A stretch of DNA of 64,000 nt from Larkinella bovis (lineage in GTDB: Bacteria; Bacteroidota; Bacteroidia; Cytophagales; Spirosomataceae): assembly GCF_042655385.1 (NCBI RefSeq), contig NZ_JBHSMA010000003.1, positions 434,001 to 498,000 of the forward strand, read 5' to 3'. Of this stretch, positions 46,615-55,185 are shown piece by piece. The position numbers and the translations under genes were made by a program. The first letter of the stretch is position 1. The number at the start of each line of letters is the position of its first letter. The notes beneath the pieces are model-generated. The model saw only the letters and a program-made list of their open reading frames with translations. It did not search any database and was not told the origin of the DNA.

Positions 46615-46930
46615 GGTTTTGGGAATGGCTTGAATTGCTATGGAAACTTCAGCCAGCCAGAATGGTTTGACTTTTTTTCATTCGATGAGCGTACGGGACA
46701 TCGGTCGCGCTCCCCATGTTTTCCATTTCGCTCATTTCAAGGGCGCGCGTAAGGAAGCCGTTATGGGTAACTAATTGTTTTCGAGTGGATTGTCAGGCAG
46801 GTCTGAAGACGGAACGGGATTTGTGCACGGCTACCGGTCCGAAAGTTTTCCGGTTTTCTTTGTTCACCCTTCATAACTATTCCTGCCTTGTTGAGGTTTG
46901 TATGCATACAGTTACTCAGTCTTTTTTCGT
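46615..46930. other. divergent intergenic region
   Basis: This 316-bp region lies between the leftward receiver-like gene and the rightward histidine kinase. I see no convincing reading frame. It has a T-run near 46671, a short inverted ATGCATAC-type element near 46902 and presumably promoters for both genes. Confidence 0.4.
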
Positions 46931-48193
46931 ATGAATACTTCCAACGATTCGGCCTTAGCGGAATTGGCGGCCTACCTGTCGGCGCGCCGGGATGCCTTTT
47001 TGAATAATTGGCGGACCTCCTGTGAAAACGACCCGGTTTGCAATACGGTAGCCAACCTGAGTCGCGAAGAGTTCAATAATAAGGTGCCGTTTATGCTGAA
47101 CGAACTCAACCGCCAGTTTCGGAACGAACCCGTACAGAAGGAAATTACGCTGCTGGCTGCCGAACATGGGCTGCACCGCTGGCAGAAAGGATATACGTTA
47201 GCGGAATTGCTGAGCGAAATTCATCACCTGAACCGGTTGATGATGGGCGAGGTCAGGCAGTATTGGCATCAGCACCCGGTTACGGATAGCGATTGGATTG
47301 CTGAATCATACGAATCCCTGGCCTGGTTCACGCAACAGAATATTCAGGGGAGTGTGGAGCAGTATATCGAATTACAGCGTATAGCGGCCAGTAACCGGAT
47401 GCAGACCCTGCAACAGGCACTGGATGAACTCAATGATCTGAAGCGCCGGCGGGGTGATTTGCTGCGCTCGGCTTCGCACGATCTGCGCGGTAGCTTCGGG
47501 GTTATTCAGGGGGCAGCCTCGTTCCTGAACCTGGTTGAAGTGGAAGAGCCGACGCGGAAACAGATGGTCGAAATTCTGAACCGTAATATGGCGACGGTGC
47601 GGGATATGGTGTTGCAATTAATGGATTTGTCGCGGCTGGAAGCGGGTCAGGAGCCGGTCACCTTTCAGTCGTTTAATGCCGGCCAATTTCTGTATGAACT
47701 CGTAGAGAGTTATCAGCCACTGGCCGCGAAAACGGGCCTGCTCCTGAAGGCGGATGGCCCGACGGATTTAAGGGTCGAAAGCGACCCGGTTCAGTTGCAG
47801 CGCATCATGCAGAACCTGGTCCTCAATGCGTTAAACAACGCCACAACCGGCTGGGTGTCGGTGTCGTGGGCGCGTGAAAGTGCCTTCCGCTGGGTGATCA
47901 GTGTGCAGGATTCCGGACCCGGTTTGCCAAAGGGGTCGAGCGGTACGTTGCTACAAGCGCTGGCACCGACCACCGAGTCGTCGGCGGCTTTCGGAGTGGA
48001 TGCACCGGCGGAGGAGCGTCGGGAAGCGGACATAACGCGGTCGCCCAAAACCGCACAGGGTGAAGGCATTGGCCTGTCGATTGTCAAAGGCTTGTGTGAG
48101 TTGTTGCGGGCCAGTCTGGAAGTTGAAACCAAAGCGGGGGAAGGAACGCTGTTTCGAATCCGTCTGGCGATCAACCAGAAAACGCCGGGATGA
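46931..48193 (+). CDS. histidine kinase with RsbRD-like N-terminal domain
   Basis: A 420-aa soluble sensor kinase. Residues 1-150 form an all-helical module (WRTSCENDP, HRWQKGYTLAELLSEIHHL) resembling the RsbRD N-terminal/RISK family. A short coiled coil (LQQALDELNDLKRRRGDLL) leads into HisKA with an intact His183 in SASHDLRGS. The HATPase has NLVLNALNNA, DSGPGLP and EGIGLSIVKG, with an insertion rich in Ala/Thr between G1 and G2. The ATG at 46931 starts MNTSNDSALAEL; the upstream frame from 46898 adds a hydrophobic prefix without support. No cognate regulator is directly attached. Confidence 0.88.
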   Translation: MNTSNDSALAELAAYLSARRDAFLNNWRTSCENDPVCNTVANLSREEFNNKVPFMLNELNRQFRNEPVQKEITLLAAEHGLHRWQKGYTLAELLSEIHHLNRLMMGEVRQYWHQHPVTDSDWIAESYESLAWFTQQNIQGSVEQYIELQRIAASNRMQTLQQALDELNDLKRRRGDLLRSASHDLRGSFGVIQGAASFLNLVEVEEPTRKQMVEILNRNMATVRDMVLQLMDLSRLEAGQEPVTFQSFNAGQFLYELVESYQPLAAKTGLLLKADGPTDLRVESDPVQLQRIMQNLVLNALNNATTGWVSVSWARESAFRWVISVQDSGPGLPKGSSGTLLQALAPTTESSAAFGVDAPAEERREADITRSPKTAQGEGIGLSIVKGLCELLRASLEVETKAGEGTLFRIRLAINQKTPG

Positions 48194-48209
48194 TCCGCGA
48201 ACGAAAGCC

Positions 48210-48986
48210 TTATTTTCCCATCCACTTCTTGAAATCCGTGGCCCGCTCGCGGCTGACGAGCACCTCCTCGCCGGGGGAGGGCTGAAGCGCCAGCTTGAGT
48301 TTGTGGTTGAAATACGGATGAAACTGCTGCACCGCGTTGATGCTGACCATGAACTGGCGGTTGGCCCGAAAAAACTGCGTCGGATCGAGCATCGTTTCCA
48401 GTTCGTCCAAGGTATAATCCAGCGAGAACTTTTGCCCTTTGTGCGTGCGAAACAGCGTAACCCGATCCTCGGAATGGAAGTAGGCAATATCACAAACTTC
48501 AATGGGCTGCCATTGCGACAGATGACGAACCAGAAACCGGCGCCGGTAGTCGGTGGGCTGCACCTGCTGCCGTAGCTGCTGCACGAGTGCGTCGATGGCT
48601 TCCTGTTGCCGGGTCGTCCCGCTGGCGGGGCGGTGGAGCTGGCGAAATTTTTGCAAACCGGCCACCAGTTCCGGCTGTTTAATGGGCTTCAGCAGGTAAT
48701 CGATGCTGTTGACCTTGAAGGCCTTGATGGCGTATTCATCGTACGATGTGGTGAAGATCACCGGGGCTAAAACCGGCGTTTGCTCAAAAATCTCGAAACT
48801 CTGCCCGTCGGCCAGTTCAATATCCATGAAGATCAGATCCAGGGCCGGTTGGGTTTGCAGATACTCGACCGACAACTCCACGCTGGGGGTGGTGTTGACC
48901 ACCCGGATCGCCGGATCGACTTCGGCCAGCAATTTGGTGAGCCGTCGGGCGGCTAAATCTTCATCTTCAATAATCAGAACCTTCAT
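48210..48986 (-). CDS. LytTR-family response regulator
   Basis: A 258-aa response regulator. The N-terminal receiver has IIEDED, the phospho-acceptor Asp55 in IFMDIELADG, TTSYDEYAI and DYLLKP. The C-terminal LytTR DNA-binding domain (about residues 150-258) has DIAYFHSEDRVTLF and FFRANRQFMVSINAV. LytTR proteins typically bind two direct repeats about 21 bp apart. The gene lies 131 bp downstream of the membrane kinase gene on the same strand, forming a LytS/LytR-type pair. Its stop is only 16 bp from that of the convergent kinase gene at 48193. Confidence 0.94.
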   Translation of the reverse strand: MKVLIIEDEDLAARRLTKLLAEVDPAIRVVNTTPSVELSVEYLQTQPALDLIFMDIELADGQSFEIFEQTPVLAPVIFTTSYDEYAIKAFKVNSIDYLLKPIKQPELVAGLQKFRQLHRPASGTTRQQEAIDALVQQLRQQVQPTDYRRRFLVRHLSQWQPIEVCDIAYFHSEDRVTLFRTHKGQKFSLDYTLDELETMLDPTQFFRANRQFMVSINAVQQFHPYFNHKLKLALQPSPGEEVLVSRERATDFKKWMGK

Positions 48987-49117
48987 AGCACAGGGGGAGC
49001 GTGTTTAAATCGACACCTAAACTACAAAACGAGCGCACCGCCACCGACGGTATCCGGGATCAACTCACCAAAACGGCGACTGAAACGGGATTGCGATGCC
49101 CTGATCTGCCACCCGGT

Positions 49118-50143
49118 TTAGCCCCGAATCAGCGGCAGGGCAACCACGAATTGACCGCCTTCTTCCCGCACCGAGGGTCGGGGCTGGTTGAGCATTTCGT
49201 ATTTTGCCAGAATGTTGGTCAGCCCGACCCCGTTCGAAACCACGCCCTGTTTTTTCTTCTGAATGTTGTTCCGGATGTGCAGGTTGGCTAAGCCATCGGT
49301 CTGGAGCTCGACCAGCAGCGGTTTCGTCTTCATGACCACGTTGTGCTTGACGGCATTCTCGACCAGCAGTTGCAGCGTCAACGGGGGCAATAGATACCCC
49401 CGAAACTGCGAATCGACCTGAATTGTCAATTGAAAACCGGTGCCGTAACGGGTCCGCAGCAGGTGGGCGTAGGAATGGATGAAATCCAGTTCCGTGGCTA
49501 AATCGGTGAGTGACTGTTCGTTGGCCCGCAAGACGTAGCGGTATACCGAACTCAGTTCTTCCGTAAATACCTCGGCCTGCCTGGGGTTTTCGCTAATCAG
49601 GGTCAGCAGCGAATTGAGGCTGTTGAACAGAAAGTGCGGGTTGACCTGCTGCTTCAGCACATCCATCTGTTGCTGCATGTGCAGTTGTTTGAGCTGGTAT
49701 TCCCGCTGCGTACTGGCCCGCAACTGGTTGTAGGTAAAAATGGATTCGTGACTACCCGCCGACGTAACATTGGTTACAAAACCGATGATCAGAATCCAGG
49801 GAATCGTTTCGGGCTTGTATGGGTAGCCCAGCCGGTCGTAAATCCAGAAAATACTCAGAATGATGGCAATCATCACGCCCACATACATCAGCATCGAATA
49901 CAGCAACCGCTGGGCAAACTGATCGGGGCCACCAAACCGAAACCGCATATATTTCATCCACAGCGTCAGGCTCACGAAAAGGACGATGGCCCCGCCATTG
50001 ACGATGAGACTGGCCCCAATCAGCAACGACCGATCCTGAAAGTAAACCGGTCCGAAGATGAGGTAATTGGCAATAAAGACAGCGGGATAATTCAGCAGAT
50101 AAATAAGAAAATCGAAGCGGTCGAACTGAGCCCACTGTCTCAT
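49118..50143 (-). CDS. LytS/YehU-type sensor histidine kinase
   Basis: A 341-aa membrane kinase of the His_kinase (PF06580) family. Four predicted helices cover residues 10-130 with short loops. A cytoplasmic linker (QLKQLHMQQQMDVLKQQ) leads to the motif NPHFLFNSLNSL with His170. The ATP-binding part carries LLPPLTLQLLVENAVKHNVV and a short G-box, NGVGLTNI. It has no large extracellular domain, so it probably senses a membrane-associated signal. It is the partner of the LytTR regulator immediately downstream. Confidence 0.93.
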   Translation of the reverse strand: MRQWAQFDRFDFLIYLLNYPAVFIANYLIFGPVYFQDRSLLIGASLIVNGGAIVLFVSLTLWMKYMRFRFGGPDQFAQRLLYSMLMYVGVMIAIILSIFWIYDRLGYPYKPETIPWILIIGFVTNVTSAGSHESIFTYNQLRASTQREYQLKQLHMQQQMDVLKQQVNPHFLFNSLNSLLTLISENPRQAEVFTEELSSVYRYVLRANEQSLTDLATELDFIHSYAHLLRTRYGTGFQLTIQVDSQFRGYLLPPLTLQLLVENAVKHNVVMKTKPLLVELQTDGLANLHIRNNIQKKKQGVVSNGVGLTNILAKYEMLNQPRPSVREEGGQFVVALPLIRG

Positions 50144-50239
50144 ATGAAAAAGCGATTATGCATTCCCAAAAATACGGCATACGCGCGGATCGGCCAATGA
50201 AACCGGCCTGGAAGAAAACCGCCGGTTCGGCCGGACCGC

Positions 50240-50821
50240 CTACCAGACCGTCAGGTAACGGCGCTGCAAGTCGGCGGCAATGCCTTTCTGGACAGCCTGT
50301 CGCCCCAGCCAGTGTAAAACCGGTTGCAGCAGGGCCATCCAGCCCGTCATGTACGTTCCGCCGATCAGCACCGTATAACCGAGGGCGTACGGACTTTTGG
50401 GCACGCCCTGCGCGTTGGTCTGGCCATCCCGCGCCAGTCCGTACATCAGTTGCAACGTCTGCTCAAAACCGGGGCTGCCGGGCGCAATCCGGCAGCGGAA
50501 CCGGCACGGTCGATGGCTCTGGTTAAAAAACCGGTGTTTGCTGTAGGCCGGGGCGGTGGCCGATTCTCCCGGTTTTAAACGGATAATCTGTTTGCCGAGC
50601 TGAATACTCACTTCGCCTTCCAGGCAGGTAAATTCTTCGGAAAAATCCTTGTGGAAGTGCAGCGGATTTCCCCCGCCTGCCGAGAGGGTTACGTCCACCA
50701 GCGTCTGGGTGCCGTTGCTTTCGCGGCTGGTTTCCAGAAAAACAACTTCGTCTTTCAGAATCGGATTGATGATGGTCCGGGCGGCTGCGGGTGTTCCTGC
50801 CGGTTTTTTGGCCGTTTGCAT
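50240..50821 (-). CDS. cupin domain protein
   Basis: A 193-aa protein with one cupin barrel. Motif 1 is HFHKDFSEEFTCLEGEVSIQ, with His, His, Glu metal ligands, and the second half is KPGESATAPAYSKHRFFNQS. The C-terminal 70 residues contain two hydrophobic stretches (VLIGGTYMTGWMALLQPVLHW) that may be membrane-associated. I start it at the ATG at 50821 (MQTAKKPAG); the frame extends to 50884. The substrate is unknown. Neighbours give no functional hint. Confidence 0.75.
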   Translation of the reverse strand: MQTAKKPAGTPAAARTIINPILKDEVVFLETSRESNGTQTLVDVTLSAGGGNPLHFHKDFSEEFTCLEGEVSIQLGKQIIRLKPGESATAPAYSKHRFFNQSHRPCRFRCRIAPGSPGFEQTLQLMYGLARDGQTNAQGVPKSPYALGYTVLIGGTYMTGWMALLQPVLHWLGRQAVQKGIAADLQRRYLTVW

Positions 50822-51048
50822 ACGATTGGTGTTTAGATGAATGCACCAAAATTGGCTGAACAGAACCCCGTTCCCGAGACGCATCTGACCGAAGCGGTAC
50901 TTCTGTCGACTGAAACCGCACCCGGCGGAACAGAACCGGCCTTGGACGACCCCCGGCGGTTTCCATTTTCAGGAATCCGGCAGGAGATTAAGCACACCTG
51001 CCCGGCCTGGAATTGCTTCCGGTCGGGCAGGTGTGGAGCGTTGGTGCG

Positions 51049-51450
51049 TTAGTTCACTGCCACCAGCCGGGTCATCACGGCGGGTTGTTGGGTGGCAAGG
51101 GTCAATTCCTGGGTCGTGGTTTCCACTCCGTTGGTAATGCTGACCTGGTAGTGGCCGTCGGGCAGGTTGCTGACATCCAGCCGGACCCGGGCGGTGGGGC
51201 GGTTTTTGGCGATGGACTGGGTAAAGACTTCCTTGCCGGTTTGGTCGGTCAACCGTATCACAACGGTGCCCCCGGTTTCTTTATCGACCGCAATGTGTAG
51301 TTTACCCTGGGTGGTGGTGTACATACCACTCTGGAAGGCCGCGGCTTTTTTCGGCTGGTGGATCGGTTTGTTGATGTCGGCCTGAGCAGCGGTGAAGCCA
51401 ACGAAAGTCAGGGTAAAGGCGACGAGCAGGGATTTAACGAGCGTTTTCAT
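51049..51450 (-). CDS. small secreted beta-sandwich protein (paralog 2)
   Basis: A 133-aa exported protein: signal peptide MKTLVKSLLVAFTLTFVGF-TAAQA, then a beta-rich domain with GGTVVIRLTDQTGKEVF and VSNLPDGHYQVSIT. It is clearly paralogous to 43607-44002: the signal peptides are almost the same, and the PKKAAAFQSGMY segment, the LPDGxYQVxI motif and the RLVAxN ending match. The two genes lie on opposite strands about 7 kb apart and flank the two-component genes, with a conserved upstream region. The function is unknown; the cell-envelope or extracellular location is inferred from the signal peptide. Confidence 0.8.
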   Translation of the reverse strand: MKTLVKSLLVAFTLTFVGFTAAQADINKPIHQPKKAAAFQSGMYTTTQGKLHIAVDKETGGTVVIRLTDQTGKEVFTQSIAKNRPTARVRLDVSNLPDGHYQVSITNGVETTTQELTLATQQPAVMTRLVAVN

Positions 51451-51471
51451 GATTGTATGTGTCTAAGGTTG

Positions 51472-51554
51472 TTGTCCGTTTGGATGATACAAAGGTCAGC
51501 ATCCGGTCACGAAACGACTGTCACAAATGAGTCAATCCCTGTCACTTTTGGGAA
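51472..51554 (-). promoter_or_regulatory. conserved upstream region of the small secreted protein gene (copy 2)
   Basis: On the minus strand it reads CCCAAAAGTGACAGGGATTG, ACTCATTTGTGACAG, 21 nt, ACCTTTG, then ATCATCCAAACGGACAA. The two GTGACAG copies are exactly 21 bp apart. The blocks and spacing match those upstream of 43607, while the filler sequence differs, which suggests selection. Confidence 0.65.
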
Positions 51555-51589
51555 ATGCAGTTTGAAGGGTTTTGAAACCGCCTATTTCT

Positions 51590-51634
51590 GAAAAAAGCCC
51601 GGATTCTGCTTCCGGTGGAAGAGAAATCCGGGCT
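51590..51634 (-). terminator. rho-independent terminator for the SMR gene
   Basis: On the minus strand AGCCCGGATT pairs with AATCCGGGCT and is followed by TTTTTT. It lies 57 bp beyond the stop of the SMR exporter gene. Confidence 0.85.
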
Positions 51635-51690
51635 CCCGCTTCGGCAGCGCCCCTGACCAGCCTGCTGGCAAGGGTAGCACGATGGCGCGT

Positions 51691-52011
51691 TTAATCCGTT
51701 GATGAGAATTTCATTAGAACAAGACCGGCCACAATCAACAAAGCCGCCAGAAACCGGGTTACGGTAAGGGATTCGCCAAAAAACAGAATGCCAACCAGAA
51801 AGGCGCCGATCGCTCCAATGCCGGTCCAGATCGAATAGGCCGTACCCAGCGGCAGGGTTCGCATCGCTAAGGCGAGCAATCCAAAACTGGCCAGCATGGT
51901 AACTACCGTAATGAGGGAAGGAAAAAGCCGCGTAAAACCGGCCGATTGTTTCATGAAAGAGGCCCAGACGACTTCAAACAGTCCGGCCAGGACCAGAAAA
52001 AACCAGGACAT
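51691..52011 (-). CDS. gdx: SMR-family guanidinium exporter (Gdx/SugE type)
   Basis: A 106-aa four-helix small multidrug resistance protein. It matches the SugE/Gdx branch rather than EmrE: the start MSWFFLVLAGLFEVVWASFM contains the essential Glu13, then GFTRLFPSLITV, LPLGTAYSIWTGIGAIGAFL and FGESLTVTR. Gdx proteins work as antiparallel dimers that export guanidinium in exchange for protons. A candidate guanidine-II riboswitch occupies the 5' leader, which supports this subtype independently. A clear terminator follows, so it is monocistronic. Confidence 0.9.
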   Translation of the reverse strand: MSWFFLVLAGLFEVVWASFMKQSAGFTRLFPSLITVVTMLASFGLLALAMRTLPLGTAYSIWTGIGAIGAFLVGILFFGESLTVTRFLAALLIVAGLVLMKFSSTD

Positions 52012-52034
52012 ACGTAAACCAGGTTGTGGTGAAC

Positions 52035-52078
52035 CGGGCCGTCCCGAACCGTTCCCGTTGTGGGGGAGGTCGTCCTCC
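52035..52078 (-). promoter_or_regulatory. candidate guanidine-II (mini-ykkC) riboswitch
   Basis: On the minus strand two hairpins with ACGR tetraloops stand in tandem. The first is GGAGG-ACGA-CCTCC (52065-52078); the second is CGGG-ACGG-CCCG (52035-52046), separated by 18 nt. This matches the mini-ykkC consensus of two GGACGRCC-type hairpins. The second hairpin ends 23 nt before the ATG of the Gdx/SugE gene, as expected for a translational on-switch. The match is by eye; no covariance model was run. Confidence 0.75.
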
Positions 52079-52554
52079 TGCTCGACAAGCTTTCCGTAAA
52101 AGTTGTCTGTGGTAAGAAGAAAGTCGGGTTGGAAATAGTTCCCTGAAAACCATCGAAAAGTCTGACGCGATTGACCTCCCAGACCTGAATGGGGTACGGC
52201 GGGAGGATCGGAAAGGGCGGTTTTTCAGGCATTTAATCGAATTTTAATGGAGCCTGGACGACGGATTCAAAGAATGGTTTTGAACCCGGTAGTTTCCCGG
52301 ACGACGGATCTTTAGGCTATTATTGGCTCGCAAACCCATCCGCCGAAGTGATGAAAATGGCGTCCTTTTCGTCCTTTGCAATCGGTTGCCTCTGGCGGCT
52401 GCCCAGCAACAGGCCGCAAATCGCCCGGCCCTGGCTCGTCAAAGGCTCGTGCGCGGCTGACCCGGTTTTGACATTTTAAGCGGATTTTAAGCGGGGAATG
52501 TCCGATTTTCGGTTCCGACTCTTTATTTTCAACCTGGTTTTAAACCTATATACA
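52079..52554. other. intergenic region between gdx and the sugar dehydrogenase gene
   Basis: This region of about 475 bp has no convincing gene. It holds an 11-bp direct repeat GGACGACGGAT (52256 and 52299) and a perfect tandem of ATTTTAAGCGG (52473-52494) about 60 bp before the dehydrogenase start, possibly a regulator site. The promoters of the divergent genes must lie here. Confidence 0.45.
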
Positions 52555-53769
52555 ATGAACAATCGAATTTTTCTACTCCTGACGGGGGTTACACTGGCAT
52601 CAACGGCCTTTGGACAAAGTGCGTCCACACAAACGAGCGGACTGGCTCCGGTTGAAACGAAAGAACCCAATTCCGCGTATAAGTCAGCTTTTACGGGCCA
52701 GACCCGGATTGCGGGTGTCAAAACCGCTACCAGCTACGAAGGCAAAGTATTGAGCGAAGGTCTGAAGAGTCCGTGGGGCATTACGAGCCTGCCCGATGGT
52801 CGGCTGCTCATCACCCAGAAAGAGGGAACGATGCGCATTGCCACGGCCACGGGTCAGTTGAGCGAGCCGATTACGGGGCTTCCCAAGGTGAACTCCGCGG
52901 GTCAGGGCGGTTTGCTGGGGGTGCGGGTTGATCCCGATTTTGCAAAAAACCGGATGGTTTACTGGGTCTTTTCGGAGCCTCTGGCCGACGGAAACCTGAC
53001 GGCGGTGGCCAAGGGCAAATTGTCAGCCGATGAAAAGAAGATGGAAGGGGCAACGGTGATTTACCGCGCGACTCCTGCCTATAACGGAAATCTGCACTAT
53101 GGGGGCCGGATTCTGATCGATAAATCGGGCAATCTGGTAATCAGCACCGGGGAGCGTTCGGATAAAGTAACCCGGCCCCAGGCGCAGTCGATCAACTCGG
53201 GACTGGGCAAAGTGATCCGTATTACGAAAGACGGCAAACCGGCGGCTGGTAATCCGTTTGCCGGTCAGGCCGATGCCCGGCCTGAACTGTATTCCTATGG
53301 CCACCGGAACGTGCAGGGACTGGCTTTGCATCCGGTCACGGGCGATTTGTGGGAAACCGAATTCGGGCCGCGCGGGGGCGATGAGCTCAACCGCATTGAA
53401 GCGGGAAAAAACTACGGTTGGCCGACCATTACCTACGGGATCGAGTACAATGGCAGCAAAGTAGGCGATGCGATCCAGCAAAAAGAAGGCCTGCAACAGC
53501 CGGTTTATTACTGGGATCCGTCCGTGTCGCCCAGCGGGATCACCTTCTACAGCGGTAGTCGGATTCCGGAGTGGAAAAACAACCTCTTTATCGGCTCATT
53601 GAGCGGCATGCACATCGTGCGGCTGGTGATTCAAAACAACAAAGTTGTGGGCGAAGAGCGGTTGCTGGCCGGGGAATTCCAGCGGTTTCGGGATGTGACC
53701 GAGGGCAAGGATGGGGCTTTATACGCGGTTACCGATCAGGGCCGATTGTATCGTATCGATAAAAAATAA
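52555..53769 (+). CDS. PQQ-dependent sugar dehydrogenase (GSDH family)
   Basis: A 404-aa secreted six-bladed propeller enzyme of the soluble glucose/sorbosone dehydrogenase family (PF07995). It probably oxidises an aldose in the periplasm with PQQ. The signal peptide is MNNRIFLLLTGVTLASTAFG. Family landmarks are LKSPWGITSLPDGRLLITQK, NLHYGGRILID, SYGHRNVQGLALHP and ETEFGPRGGDELNRI, then NYGWPTITYGIEYNG. The ATG at 52555 starts the signal peptide; the frame is open from 52498. No PQQ synthesis genes lie in the window. Confidence 0.92.
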   Translation: MNNRIFLLLTGVTLASTAFGQSASTQTSGLAPVETKEPNSAYKSAFTGQTRIAGVKTATSYEGKVLSEGLKSPWGITSLPDGRLLITQKEGTMRIATATGQLSEPITGLPKVNSAGQGGLLGVRVDPDFAKNRMVYWVFSEPLADGNLTAVAKGKLSADEKKMEGATVIYRATPAYNGNLHYGGRILIDKSGNLVISTGERSDKVTRPQAQSINSGLGKVIRITKDGKPAAGNPFAGQADARPELYSYGHRNVQGLALHPVTGDLWETEFGPRGGDELNRIEAGKNYGWPTITYGIEYNGSKVGDAIQQKEGLQQPVYYWDPSVSPSGITFYSGSRIPEWKNNLFIGSLSGMHIVRLVIQNNKVVGEERLLAGEFQRFRDVTEGKDGALYAVTDQGRLYRIDKK

Positions 53770-53820
53770 ACGATCCGTATCAACGAAGCCTCCGGTTTTG
53801 CCGGGCTATTTGTTATTGAG

Positions 53821-53854
53821 AAGCCGCCCCGCTGGAACAGGGGCGGCTTTTATG
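53821..53854 (+). terminator. rho-independent terminator
   Basis: AAGCCGCCCC pairs with GGGGCGGCTT around a 9-nt loop, followed by a short T-rich run, about 50 bp after the dehydrogenase stop. The A-rich left edge could let it work for the convergent HAD gene as well. Confidence 0.85.
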
Positions 53855-53934
53855 TTAAACGGGTAACTCGGAAGCCCAGAAGTTGTGCTATCAATCCGGG
53901 CTTCTATCGGTTGGCGAATTGCCGGAAAGCCGTC

Positions 53935-54627
53935 TTAAGCGTTCGTCAGTTGGTTCTCCTGGTCGACAATCGGCAGCAGTTCGATGAGGTTATGGATGAT
54001 GAATTCGGGGTGGGCCGACTGCAACTGTTCATACGTATGGGCCCCCGTTGTAATCCCGACGTTAATCCGGCAACCCGCGTTTTTGCCTTCTTCGATATCG
54101 ATGGTTGAATCGCCTACTTTAATCACTTCGGCGGCATTGGAAACGCCCAGTTGCTTCATAGCCAGTAGAATCATATCGGGTTCGGGGCGGTTCTGCGCCA
54201 CATGGGAAGCGGTTACCAGCAAGTCAAAATCAGTACCCTGCTTCCAGCCAATTTTCTCAACCAGCGCTTCGGCGGTATGCTGGTTGTAGCCCGTATTCAG
54301 CACCACCAGAATACGGTTTTTTCGCAGCGCCTGAAACAGGGTCGTTGCGTTAGCCTGTTCCATGATGTCCTGCTGGCGGTAGGCGTCGTCGAGCAGCGAA
54401 AGAAACCGGGTGAAAATCTCCCTGGCGAGGGGTTCGTCCACGATGGCTTTCAACTGAAGCACACTCCGGATGGCCTGTAGTTTTTCCTTGCCGGCCCCTT
54501 CCGCCAGCACTTCGTCCAGCGAGAAATGGAATCCTTTTTCATTGATAGCCTGTTGAAGCGTTTTATACACCACGTTGTTCTCATCAACCGTCGTACCGGC
54601 CATGTCGAACACCACCATTCGAATCAT
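53935..54627 (-). CDS. phosphonatase-like HAD hydrolase
   Basis: A 230-aa HAD-superfamily phosphohydrolase most like the PhnX-like subgroup. Motif 1 is VVFDMAGTTVDEN, where the D-x-A-G-T-T pattern is typical of phosphonoacetaldehyde hydrolase relatives. Motif 2 is VVLNTGYN and the acidic motif is VIKVGDSTIDIEEGKNAGC. The cap (LAEGAGKEKLQAIRSVL) has lysines, but I cannot show the Schiff-base Lys. No phosphonate genes are adjacent, so the substrate may differ. It is on the same strand as the ars genes, 137 bp after arsC. Confidence 0.85.
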   Translation of the reverse strand: MIRMVVFDMAGTTVDENNVVYKTLQQAINEKGFHFSLDEVLAEGAGKEKLQAIRSVLQLKAIVDEPLAREIFTRFLSLLDDAYRQQDIMEQANATTLFQALRKNRILVVLNTGYNQHTAEALVEKIGWKQGTDFDLLVTASHVAQNRPEPDMILLAMKQLGVSNAAEVIKVGDSTIDIEEGKNAGCRINVGITTGAHTYEQLQSAHPEFIIHNLIELLPIVDQENQLTNA

Positions 54628-54764
54628 TTGTCTGTCTGTTTAGGGGTGAGTTGAGATTGCTGAAAACCCTCTTTCGGGATAGGCGAAACGTAACAGTGCG
54701 AAGCAACGCAATCAGGTTTACAAAGCCAAACCGTACGGATTAATTTCCGGTGGTTTCGGTGGAT

Positions 54765-55172
54765 TTACCCGGACGTGAGCTGAAAGGGGGCCGATTGAAA
54801 GAACGACTCGCAGTAGGCTTTGATCTGATCGCGCACCTGCCGGAAAGACGCCAGCGAATCCGGATCGGGGAAACTCTGATGGAGTTTCCGGGCGCTCGAC
54901 GGAAAAACCGGGCATTGCGCGCGGGCGTTGTCGCAAACCGTGAGAACGTAATCGAACGAAAGCCCGGCGTAGTCATCGACGGCGTTGGAGGTGTGGTGCG
55001 AAATGTCGATGCCGTCTTCGGCCATGACCTGAACGGCCAGCGGATTGACACCTTTGGGCGCAACCCCGGCGCTGTAGACCACGGCCCGGCCGTGGGCGAA
55101 ATGCTGCAAATAGCCCTGCGCCATCTGCGAGCGGGCCGAATTGCCGGTGCATAAAACCAGAATTTTTTTCAT
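54765..55172 (-). CDS. arsC: arsenate reductase, LMW-phosphatase type
   Basis: A 135-aa cytoplasmic arsenate reductase of the low-molecular-weight tyrosine phosphatase fold. It converts arsenate to arsenite using cysteine redox cycling. The P-loop CTGNSARS (Cys8) is at the N-terminus; the second conserved cysteines appear in FDYVLTVCDNARAQCPVFP. The ATG at 55172 gives MKKILVLCTGN; a GTG 21 nt upstream would overlap the end of the previous gene. It follows the DUF6428 gene by 13 bp, so both are in the arsR operon. No arsenite exporter gene (acr3/arsB) is visible. Confidence 0.93.
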   Translation of the reverse strand: MKKILVLCTGNSARSQMAQGYLQHFAHGRAVVYSAGVAPKGVNPLAVQVMAEDGIDISHHTSNAVDDYAGLSFDYVLTVCDNARAQCPVFPSSARKLHQSFPDPDSLASFRQVRDQIKAYCESFFQSAPFQLTSG

Positions 55173-55185
55173 CCGACGGCGTATT

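Noticed and set aside
50837..51052. A 71-codon rightward frame between the cupin and secreted-protein genes
   Set aside because: It overlaps the leader of the cupin gene, has low-complexity composition and no family features.
51951..52232. A 93-codon leftward frame overlapping the gdx start
   Set aside because: It overlaps the gdx coding region and the riboswitch candidate, is proline- and serine-rich and has no recognisable feature.
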